Source of the DNA: CAYMLQ01 sp964390795
Lineage (GTDB): Bacteria; Verrucomicrobiota; Kiritimatiellia; RFP12; UBA1067
Reading direction: 5' to 3'
Assembly: GCA_964390795.1 (NCBI GenBank)
Contig: CAYMLQ010000021.1
Coordinates: 1-33,476 of the forward strand
Length of the DNA: 33,476 nucleotides
In this document: in pieces, positions 22,265-28,973 of the stretch
How the letters are laid out: the number at the start of each line of letters is the position of its first letter
How positions within the stretch are numbered: the first letter of the stretch is position 1
The notes under the pieces: model-generated
Told to the model about the DNA's origin: nothing
Seen by the model: only the letters and a program-made list of their open reading frames with translations
The model's database searches: none
Program-made: the position numbers and the translations under genes

Positions 22265-23080
22265 TTAAGAGGGTGGAGTGACGGAGGGCGCGTAGCAATG
22301 CTCGGGCCCGGGGAAGGTGCCGTTTCTGACCTCGTCGGCATAGGTGCGGAACGCGCCGCGCAACGTGTCCGCCAGGGCGGCGTAGGGCTTTACGAAGCGG
22401 GGCGGGTTCTCCGAGAGGCCCAGCAGATCGTGCATCACCAGCACCTGGCCGTCGCAGGCGGATCCCGCGCCGATGCCGATGACGGGGACAGGCGAGGCGG
22501 CGGTCACGGCTTCCGCGATGTCGGGCGGCACGCATTCGAGCACGATCGCGAACGCGCCGGCGTCGGCCAGAGCCCGTGCGTCGGCGACAAGCTGCTCGCC
22601 GGCTTCGCGCGTGCGCCCCTGAACTTTGAAGCCGCCGAACACGTTGACCGACTGGGGCGTGAGGCCGATGTGGCCGAGTACCGGGATGCCGTTGAGCGTG
22701 AGCGCCTCAACGAGTTCGGAGCGGAACGCGCCGCCTTCGATCTTGACCGCGTCGGCTCTGGCCTCCTGAAGAAAGCGCCCTGCGTTGCGGATGCCCTCGG
22801 CGATGGAAATCTGATAGGAAAGGAACGGCATGTCCGCCACCACAAGCGCCTCTCGGGTTCCGCGCGCCACCGCGGCGGTGTGGTGCAGCATCATGTCCAT
22901 GGTCACGGGCAGGGTTGAAGAGTACCCGAGCACAGCCATGCCGAGCGAATCGCCAACGAGGAGCAGCGGGATGCCGGCGGCGTCGGCCAGGCGCGCGCAG
23001 GCAAAATCATACACGGTGACGCAAGGGATCTTGCACACCCCCTTCGAGGCCTTGATCTTGGCCGCATTCCACAATTTCAT
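22265..23080 (-). CDS. panB: 3-methyl-2-oxobutanoate hydroxymethyltransferase (ketopantoate synthase)
   Basis: 271 aa. It transfers a hydroxymethyl group from methylene-tetrahydrofolate to alpha-ketoisovalerate, the first committed step to pantothenate and coenzyme A (cytoplasm). Family motifs are clear: VTVYDFACARLADAAGIPLL, LVGDSLGM (metal-binding Asp), VTMDMMLHHTAAVARG, GHIGLTPQSVN, LECVP (catalytic Glu region) and GIGAGSACDGQVLV. Length is close to the usual 264 aa. The ATG at 23080 is chosen because homology begins there; an upstream GTG (23104) adds eight unrelated residues. It is the first gene of the panB - KS - AT/DH/PPTase run. Pantetheine is the precursor of the group that the downstream PPTase attaches, so the link may be functional. 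Confidence 0.93.
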   Translation of the reverse strand: MKLWNAAKIKASKGVCKIPCVTVYDFACARLADAAGIPLLLVGDSLGMAVLGYSSTLPVTMDMMLHHTAAVARGTREALVVADMPFLSYQISIAEGIRNAGRFLQEARADAVKIEGGAFRSELVEALTLNGIPVLGHIGLTPQSVNVFGGFKVQGRTREAGEQLVADARALADAGAFAIVLECVPPDIAEAVTAASPVPVIGIGAGSACDGQVLVMHDLLGLSENPPRFVKPYAALADTLRGAFRTYADEVRNGTFPGPEHCYAPSVTPPS

Positions 23081-23087
23081 GCCGCGT

Positions 23088-23115
23088 ATTTTACCACAAT
23101 CCACGGAGCGGGCAA
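23088..23115 (-). promoter_or_regulatory. Possible promoter of panB, close to the start codon
   Basis: On the minus strand, TTGCCC (23115-23110) and TAAAAT (23093-23088) are 16 bp apart. The -10 ends only 7 nt before the panB ATG and no Shine-Dalgarno is visible, so the mRNA could be leaderless. This is a weak prediction. Confidence 0.3.
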
Positions 23116-23205
23116 CCTGCTAAACAAGAAATGTGTCGCTTTTCAACTGGCGCAAAGCTGAACAAGTTTAGTAAGGTGCTGCGCATGTGAAAGGTTCGAA
23201 AGACA

Positions 23206-23970
23206 ATGGCTGAGGTGCTGGACAATATTCGGGTTGTGCTGGTGGGCACGCTCTACAGCGGCAATGTCGGTTCGGTGTGCCGCGCCATGGCGAACATGGG
23301 CATCCGCGACCTGGTGCTGGCGGGTGCCCAGCTTTGCGACAACTGGGAGGACGCGGCGAAGATGGCCGTGCATGCGACCGACATTCTGGACGCGCGGCGC
23401 GAGGCCGCGACGCTGGCCGAGGCGGTGGCGGACTGCGCCTTCGTGGTCGGCACGACCGCCCGCGGCGGCCTCTACCGCCAGCATGTCAAGACGCCGCGCG
23501 ACGTCGCGCCGGAGTTGCTGAGGCTGGCCGCGAGCGGCAGGGTGGCGCTGGTTTTCGGGCGCGAGGACAAGGGGCTGTCCAACGACGAGATCGGCCTCTG
23601 CACGCACCTGATCCGTATTCCGGTGCATCCGGACTACACGTCGCTCAACCTTTCACAGGCGGTGCTGCTCTGCTGCTACGAGCTGTACGGCGCGCTCGGC
23701 ACCTACGAACCTCCGGTCGAGAAATCGCTGCCTGCGGTGGCCGTACACAAGCAGAAGCTGATGGAGAAGTGGCGCGAGATGCTGCTGCTGATTGGCTTCA
23801 TGAAAGAGGACAAGGCCGACCACATGATGCAGGGCGTGCAGCGAATTTTTTCTCGCGGCGTCTATTCGGAAGACGACGTGGCGATCATGATGGGCGTGGC
23901 GCGTCAGGCCGACTGGGCAGCCAGGAAAGGCCCGGGCGCGAAGCCCAAAGGCAGCACGTCGAACGCCTGA
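23206..23970 (+). CDS. trmJ: TrmJ-like tRNA 2'-O-methyltransferase (SpoU/SPOUT family)
   Basis: 254 aa, close to the TrmJ length of about 246. It is a SAM-dependent SPOUT enzyme with a trefoil knot. TrmJ methylates the ribose of nucleotide 32 in the tRNA anticodon loop. Motif 1 is NIRVVLVGTLYSGNVGSVCR (7-26), motif 2 LVFGREDKGLSNDEI (115-129) and motif 3 SLNLSQAV (146-153). The C-terminal region has the helical extension (about 185-240) characteristic of TrmJ. The ATG at 23206 is the only sensible start; the Shine-Dalgarno is weak (AAGG 11 nt upstream). It is divergent from panB across about 125 bp and convergent with the DUF4091 gene. Confidence 0.88.
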   Translation: MAEVLDNIRVVLVGTLYSGNVGSVCRAMANMGIRDLVLAGAQLCDNWEDAAKMAVHATDILDARREAATLAEAVADCAFVVGTTARGGLYRQHVKTPRDVAPELLRLAASGRVALVFGREDKGLSNDEIGLCTHLIRIPVHPDYTSLNLSQAVLLCCYELYGALGTYEPPVEKSLPAVAVHKQKLMEKWREMLLLIGFMKEDKADHMMQGVQRIFSRGVYSEDDVAIMMGVARQADWAARKGPGAKPKGSTSNA

Positions 23971-24002
23971 TCGTCTGGTCGCCACTCGTCGAAAAAAGTA
24001 AA

Positions 24003-24106
24003 CACACCTTTCAATATGTGGTTTGATGGCGGGGGTATTTATTAAAGATTTCTCTGATAATAAACCATATAATCAATCCGTTATATTTCACACCTTTCAA
24101 TATGTG
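24003..24106. repeat. 18-bp direct repeats flanking an AT-rich hairpin in a convergent intergenic region
   Basis: CACACCTTTCAATATGTG occurs exactly at 24003-24020 and 24089-24106. Each copy is itself an imperfect palindrome (CACA...TGTG). Between them is AT-rich DNA containing an inverted repeat, TTTATTA (24038-24044) and TAATAAA (24058-24064), with a 13-nt loop. The spacer lies between the 3' ends of trmJ and the DUF4091 gene. It could be a bidirectional terminator, a small mobile element or a regulatory RNA. I see no coding sequence in it. Confidence 0.75.
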
Positions 24107-24161
24107 CCCGTTTTTCTGGAGCGGTGAATGAAGCAGCGACTAGCTTGCCATGCGAAGAGTG

Positions 24162-27100
24162 TTATTTTGAGAGGCGCTCGAGCGCGGCACCGGCCTGGAG
24201 GCGCAGCGCGGAGAGTCTCATGGGGTCGGGCAGGATCTTGGACGAGTAGCGCCCGCCCGCGTTGGGAATGTCAAGCAAGGCATCGAAATCGGCGAGGATG
24301 CGGACAGCCTCTCTGTCGCCGCTCTTGTCGGAGAGGGCTTTGAGCAGCTTTAAATAGTCGAAGTCTTCCACGCCGTCGCGTGCGGCCTCGAGGCGGATCG
24401 TGGTAACCGGCCCGTCGACACCGATAGGACTGCCGGGGTAGAGCAGGTAGCCGTCGCCGTTGGGATAGCGGACGTAGTAGGACTCGCCGGGCGTGCTGCT
24501 CTGATGGATGTAGCGGTGCCAGCCGAACTGCCACGGGTCATAGGTGAGCCAGCTCACGCCCCAGAACTCGTAGGCGTCCGCGCCGTATTTGAAGCAATAG
24601 TGCGGCAGCAGGCGCTCCACCGCGCAGAAGGGCGTGTCCGTACACAGCTGGCCGTCGGTGGTAAACCAGATCTGTTCGCCCGCCGCTTTGCGTGCCTGCA
24701 TCTCGCTCACCGGGAAGCAGCCGTAATGGCCCACGCCCCAGATGTCGAGGTACCCGTTCCAGTCGGGGCAGTGCCGCCAGGTGCTGCAGTAGATGCGGAT
24801 CTTGGGGTCAACCTCGTGAATCATGTCGCAGAGCGCCTTCATCTGGTCGATGATGTGCTTCTTTGTTAGGAAGGGCTCATCGGAAATGTAAAGCACCAGC
24901 CGGTCGGCCCAGCCCTTGGCTTTCACATGCTCCCAGTAGAGGCGCAGGCAAGCCTGGTAGGTCTCTTTGTAGGCCTGCCGCAGTTGGGTGCGGTCTGCGC
25001 TTGCATAAGGATACTCCCCGTCGTACGGCTTCTCGTTGAGGATGTTCTTCGGCGGATGCTCCCAGCCGAAGAGGTAGAAGAAGTTCGGCATGTAGGATGT
25101 CGGAAACTTCAGCTCGCCGAAATAGCGTTGCGCGGACGCGTCGTATGCGGCGAAGTCGCAGGTGATTCTGCCTTGCGCGTCGCGCATGAAGCGCAGATCG
25201 GCGGCGATCTCGTCTGGGCAGACCTTCTTGGAGGCCATGAAGCGCATCAGGCGGTCGCGCTGCGCGTCGGCTGGCGTGCCGTCAGCGGCCCAGTACTCGT
25301 TCAGGCGCAGGTCGTAAATGGCGGCGCAGGAAGGCGTCTTCGGCAGCGCGAAGTCCCAGACCGTGACGGTGAAGGGCTGCGCATCGATCAAGGTGTCGCC
25401 CGCGAACAGTCGGATCTTGCCTTTGTAAAGGCCTGCGGGCGTCTCGGTGCCGGTCTTGAACGAAAGCCAGACTGGCTGGGTTTGATTCGCCGCGAGCCCG
25501 CCTGACGCGGTCGGGCGGATGGGGTCAGGCCACCAGCCGAACCAGCCGTCCGAGGCGCCCGCACTGGCGGGGTGTTTCAGCTCCCATGCCGGAGTCTTGA
25601 GATTATAGTAGGCGGTGCGATGGTCGATCGGCACATAGCCGACCCAGCCCACGGTGAAGTCGTTCAGTGTGTTTCCGTTTTTGTGTTTCGGCGCCTGCAC
25701 CTCGACGCGGAGATTCAGGATGTCGCGTCCGGAGCGCAGCGCGAGCTGGAGGGCCTCTTCCTCGTTCCGCGCAAGGGAGATGGCGAGTGGCGCGGCCTGC
25801 TGAGGCGGCAGCGTTTCGTGGAAGACTTTGATGACGGGGTCGACGGGCCACACCGCGACGTCTCGCGCCGGCATCGCGGGAGTTTCGGGATCGCCGGTTG
25901 CGGCTTCCAGGCACTCGGCCAGAAAAACACCGTCGTGCTTGAGCGTGCCGCGGTCGTTCATCGTGAGGTGCATCTGGAACTGCGTCGCCTCCTGCGGAAT
26001 GGTGACGGTGCCGAACATGGGCGTCCACGCCGTATCACCGCTGATGGGCGATCCCGCGCCCAAGAAGCCGCCGGAGACGACCGCGCCTTTTGAGTTGCGC
26101 AGATGCGCGTTCAGGTTTGCGGAGCCCGCTAAGGCTTCGCAGGCCAGCCACGCCCCGTAGAGGTAACTGTGGCAAGATTTGACGGGAACGGACTGATACC
26201 AGCCGCGCCAGTCGTCTTTGGCCGTCAGGGGCACGGTCATGCGGGCGTAACGCTTGCCGAAACCGCCGGGCGTGCCGAGAGAGAATGTGACGCCTGGCTG
26301 GGGAGTGCTGTGGGTCCAGCCATCTGGAACGTCCGCGCCGGTCTCAAAGTCGGGGTTCGAAACGAGGTTGACCGGGCTGTTGAACAGTCTGGCAAAGGCC
26401 CGCGCGTCGGTCTCGCCCAAACGGTCCGCAAGTATCTGGTCGGAGGGGATGTCGCTGCCTAAGGCCGAGGCGGCAGGCTTCGCGGAGGCCGTCCGGACTC
26501 CGGTGTCGGCCACGTAGAGGTAATAGGTCACCGCGGTGCGTGCGGCGGGCGAACAGGAGAAGAGCAGGCGGTCGCCGAGGCGGCAGGTCTCGACAGGCTC
26601 GCCGTCGAGGGTCAGGAGTAAGCGCGGCACAGCGATTCCGCGCGTGGCGCTGTTGAGGTCGACCACGGCCAGAAGGTTGGTGGCGGGCTCTTCGCGCAGG
26701 TTGACCAGTCGTATGGGCAGGCGGTAGGTCCATTCCTGATTGGTCCTGCGTCGGTGGGTGAGGAACGGCGCGGAGATGCGGTCGAGCCAATGGGGCTTGC
26801 ACAGCCGAGCGGCCAGCCAAGGCGTGTCCGCGCCCTGCGCGCTGAGCGTCAGGCGCTCGACAGCATCGGCGCGTGCCGTGGCGCGCGGCGGCAGTTTGTC
26901 GGTCTCGAACGAGAAAGCGTCGTACCAGGCGGTGCCGGTGCCAAAGAGTACCGAGCCGGTCTGCAGGCGCGTCGCCCCTACAGGAACGGTGAAGGAGATC
27001 GTCTGTTCTTTCCAGCCGAAGGTGCCTTCGCCGGTGCGGGCGACCTGGTTGATGCGCTGCGAATTCGCTTCGTCGCCGACGTGGACGTACCAGCCAGCCG

Positions 27101-27791
27101 AGCCCTTCACGTTCTCGCCGCGGACGCGGACGCGGATCGTGCAGCGCGCGCCGGGCACGACGGCGAAGTCCGAGCGCGCGAAGCCGAACCAGGAACTTTC
27201 AGAACCCGTGTCAACGTCGGCTTTAAGGCAGCGGCTCCCCGAATAGGGGTTTTCCGACGACCAGGAGAGGCGGTGCCTGGCGGTCGTCTGACCGAACTGC
27301 CAGCCGGAAGGCTGATCATTTGCGCCCGCCTCGAAATCCCCATTGAGGTCGGTGAAGGCTCGTTTGTCGAAGTGGTCGGCGAGGCCCCAGGCGTGCGGGT
27401 TATCGAAGTAGACGTAAAGTCGAGTTGTTGATTTGGGCGGGCTGACGGCGGGGAGCACCAGCGTCGCGCCGGGCTGGATCGCGCCGGTTGTGAAGGTTTT
27501 GCTCTGATCGGGAGTCCAGAGTCCGTAAAGCAGTTGGGTGCCTCTTGCATCGGTGACGCGCACGGACTCGGCTCTGGCCCCTGCGAGCTGCGCCTGGCCC
27601 GGCGCGTCTCCGACAGTGAGCGCGACTGGTGACCCTTCAAGAGCCGCATCCGAAGGGTTTGTAACCGTAATCGGAAGGCGGGCACGCCAGACGTCTCCGC
27701 GGCCCAGCCAGAGCGGGTGCTGCCACTCGGCACGCGCGAGGCTGCCGCCGACCACGAGCAAAGGGACAAGGGCTATGTGCTTTGCGTTCAT
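24162..27791 (-). CDS. Secreted DUF4091 / GH123-like glycoside hydrolase with carbohydrate-binding-like modules
   Basis: 1209 aa. A signal peptide (LVPLLVVGGSLARA, about 8-21) is followed by a beta domain beginning RARLPITVTN. Two jelly-roll modules resembling carbohydrate-binding domains follow, at about 150-300 (starting NGDFEAG) and about 480-630 (starting NLVSNPDFETG). The C-terminal half (about 700-1200) resembles DUF4091 and glycoside hydrolase family 123. YISDEPF contains an Asp971-Glu972 pair like the GH123 catalytic pair, and IWGVGHYG, YEFWGVSWLTYDPW and RLEAARDGVEDFDYLKLL are typical of DUF4091. It is expected to act on extracellular amino-sugar glycans; the substrate is inferred from the family only. 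ATG 27791 has GGAGAG 9 nt upstream. It follows the exonuclease gene by 32 bp and may share its transcript. Confidence 0.82.
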   Translation of the reverse strand: MNAKHIALVPLLVVGGSLARAEWQHPLWLGRGDVWRARLPITVTNPSDAALEGSPVALTVGDAPGQAQLAGARAESVRVTDARGTQLLYGLWTPDQSKTFTTGAIQPGATLVLPAVSPPKSTTRLYVYFDNPHAWGLADHFDKRAFTDLNGDFEAGANDQPSGWQFGQTTARHRLSWSSENPYSGSRCLKADVDTGSESSWFGFARSDFAVVPGARCTIRVRVRGENVKGSAGWYVHVGDEANSQRINQVARTGEGTFGWKEQTISFTVPVGATRLQTGSVLFGTGTAWYDAFSFETDKLPPRATARADAVERLTLSAQGADTPWLAARLCKPHWLDRISAPFLTHRRRTNQEWTYRLPIRLVNLREEPATNLLAVVDLNSATRGIAVPRLLLTLDGEPVETCRLGDRLLFSCSPAARTAVTYYLYVADTGVRTASAKPAASALGSDIPSDQILADRLGETDARAFARLFNSPVNLVSNPDFETGADVPDGWTHSTPQPGVTFSLGTPGGFGKRYARMTVPLTAKDDWRGWYQSVPVKSCHSYLYGAWLACEALAGSANLNAHLRNSKGAVVSGGFLGAGSPISGDTAWTPMFGTVTIPQEATQFQMHLTMNDRGTLKHDGVFLAECLEAATGDPETPAMPARDVAVWPVDPVIKVFHETLPPQQAAPLAISLARNEEEALQLALRSGRDILNLRVEVQAPKHKNGNTLNDFTVGWVGYVPIDHRTAYYNLKTPAWELKHPASAGASDGWFGWWPDPIRPTASGGLAANQTQPVWLSFKTGTETPAGLYKGKIRLFAGDTLIDAQPFTVTVWDFALPKTPSCAAIYDLRLNEYWAADGTPADAQRDRLMRFMASKKVCPDEIAADLRFMRDAQGRITCDFAAYDASAQRYFGELKFPTSYMPNFFYLFGWEHPPKNILNEKPYDGEYPYASADRTQLRQAYKETYQACLRLYWEHVKAKGWADRLVLYISDEPFLTKKHIIDQMKALCDMIHEVDPKIRIYCSTWRHCPDWNGYLDIWGVGHYGCFPVSEMQARKAAGEQIWFTTDGQLCTDTPFCAVERLLPHYCFKYGADAYEFWGVSWLTYDPWQFGWHRYIHQSSTPGESYYVRYPNGDGYLLYPGSPIGVDGPVTTIRLEAARDGVEDFDYLKLLKALSDKSGDREAVRILADFDALLDIPNAGGRYSSKILPDPMRLSALRLQAGAALERLSK

Positions 27792-27823
27792 AGCAAAGGC
27801 TCTCCATGCGTAAACGCGTTACG

Positions 27824-28666
27824 CTACGCGATCTCTTGTCTGGAGTCGAGAGGTCTCGGAACGGCATCTGCGGGAACGGCCTTTAGGCGGGGAGGCTGCG
27901 GGTACACGCCTTTCAGCGCATTCTCACAGATCAGCCGGGTGTCCTGCGGAAAATCGTTCTTGATGATCCACTTCAGGAAACCGGGGTCGTCTTTCACTAG
28001 GTCCTTGACTTTGGCGCCTTTCTTTTTCCCGAAATTGACGATGAGTTCGCCGTCGGCCCAGCGCAGACGGCCGGAGCGGTCAGCGTTGAAGGGGTCGATG
28101 GGGTTGAAGGTGCGGTCGAGGGTCTCCATGTCCCGCGGCAGGTCGGGGTAGCGCTTGAATTCGCCCAGCAGGACGTCGAGCGTGGCGCGCACGTCGGCCT
28201 CGGCTCCATGCGCGTCGGCGTGCGGACGGTCGCAGTAGAACTTGAGGGCGGCGGAGAGGTCGCGCGGCTCCTTAGTGTGGAATATGCGCTGCGCGTCGAG
28301 CAGGCGGCGGCGGTCGGGGTCAAAGGTGATTCCAGCGCGGTTGAATTCCTCCGCGAGCATGGGGATGTCGAAACGCCCGGCGTTGAAGCCCGCGAGGTCG
28401 GCTTCGCCGAAGAAGGTCAGGATCGCGAGAGCCTTGTCCTTGAACGTCGGGCAGGAGCGGACGATCTCGTCGGTGATGCCGTGGATCGCAGTGGTTTCGA
28501 CGGGGATCGGCACGCCAGGGTTCAGCAGCCAGTAGCCCGAGGTCTCCGAACCGTCAGGATCGATGCGGATGGCGGCGAGTTCGACGATGCGATCGGCGCG
28601 CGGGCTGATGCCGGTGGCTTCGATATCGAACACGATAAGCGGGCGGTCAAGCTTGATGGGGAACAT
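27824..28666 (-). CDS. DnaQ-like 3'-5' exonuclease with ExoX-like C-terminal domain
   Basis: 280 aa from the ATG at 28666, which has GAGG 6 nt upstream and starts right at the domain; longer in-frame versions add unrelated residues. DEDDh exonuclease motifs are complete: FDIEATG (Asp14, Glu16), AGFNAGRFDIPML (Asp100) and HGAEADVRAT (His153, Asp158). The C-terminal segment (about 205-262; GELIVNFGKKKGAKVKDLVKDDPGFLKWIIKNDF) matches the small FGKxKG domain seen at the end of exonuclease X-type proteins. It likely trims 3' ends in DNA repair or replication. No polymerase domain is present. It is transcribed on the minus strand ahead of the DUF4091 gene. Confidence 0.88.
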   Translation of the reverse strand: MFPIKLDRPLIVFDIEATGISPRADRIVELAAIRIDPDGSETSGYWLLNPGVPIPVETTAIHGITDEIVRSCPTFKDKALAILTFFGEADLAGFNAGRFDIPMLAEEFNRAGITFDPDRRRLLDAQRIFHTKEPRDLSAALKFYCDRPHADAHGAEADVRATLDVLLGEFKRYPDLPRDMETLDRTFNPIDPFNADRSGRLRWADGELIVNFGKKKGAKVKDLVKDDPGFLKWIIKNDFPQDTRLICENALKGVYPQPPRLKAVPADAVPRPLDSRQEIA

Positions 28667-28721
28667 GGAGAACCTCGTTAGATGAATGAAGACCCACAGA
28701 TTAGAGGAATGGCGGTTGATT

Positions 28722-28742
28722 GGAAACTGAAAACTGGAAAGA
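28722..28742. repeat. Degenerate 7-bp repeat (GGAAACT/GAAAACT/GGAAAGA)
   Basis: Three consecutive heptamer-spaced units at 28722-28728, 28729-28735 and 28736-28742 lie between the exonuclease start and the second PATR locus. It is a weak relative in form of the two clear heptamer arrays at 6319 and 17473. Confidence 0.4.
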
Positions 28743-28765
28743 ATTCGGCACCGGTTTTGATGTGC

Positions 28766-28795
28766 TTGACATCCTGCCACTACTTTTGCCACGAT
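28766..28795 (+). promoter_or_regulatory. Possible promoter reading toward the second PATR gene
   Basis: A perfect -35 hexamer TTGACA (28766-28771) reads rightward. The best -10 at 18 bp spacing is weak (CACGAT, 28790-28795). It lies to the left of the segment that appears inverted, and would drive the PATR gene if that segment were in the other orientation. Low confidence because of the poor -10. Confidence 0.3.
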
Positions 28796-28824
28796 TACAC
28801 TATTAAGAAGGTCTCATATATCGG

Positions 28825-28962
28825 TTATTGAAAGCATCGGGCATTAAGAAAGGTGCCGCTGGCACCGCCGATCCAGGTGGAATCCACCGCGAAGGCAGCC
28901 GCTGACAGCAGCATACAGAACGCCGGAAACAGAGTTGTGGAGCGAAACCCTTGACTGACCAT
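28825..28962 (-). CDS. Detached start codon and signal peptide of a PATR protein (45 codons, opposite strand)
   Basis: On the minus strand an ATG at 28962, preceded by AGGTGG 5 nt upstream, begins MVSQGFRSTTLFPAFCMLLS followed by AAAFA. This is a textbook signal peptide. Next comes VDSTWIGGASGT, the typical start of a mature PATR protein, then FLNARCFQ and a stop at 28827-28825. The rest of such a protein is found not on this strand but on the plus strand, beginning at the matching point (ATWSDAANWSAG at about 28967). The fragment is too short to function alone and is best read as the flipped 5' end of the plus-strand gene. Confidence 0.75.
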   Translation of the reverse strand: MVSQGFRSTTLFPAFCMLLSAAAFAVDSTWIGGASGTFLNARCFQ

Positions 28963-28973
28963 ATCCGCCACCT
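28851..28973. repeat. Candidate invertible segment bounded by short inverted repeats
   Basis: AGGTGCCG (28851-28858) and the complement of CGCCACCT (28966-28973), which is AGGTGGCG, form a 7-of-8 inverted repeat. A second, perfect 8-bp pair, CCAGGTGG (28873-28880) and CCACCTGG (28968-28975), shares the right end. Inversion at either pair joins the minus-strand signal peptide in frame to the plus-strand PATR gene. The outer pair gives DSTWIGGASGT joined to WSDAANWSAG, whose tryptophan spacing equals that of the other PATR protein in this window. No recombinase gene is visible nearby. Confidence 0.6.

Noticed and set aside
27808..27824. Hairpin GCGTAA-ACGCG-TTACGC between the exonuclease and DUF4091 genes as an operator or terminator
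   Set aside because: It is short, has no U-tract and its outer bases are not symmetric around the central AACGCGTT. Chance is likely in GC-rich DNA.
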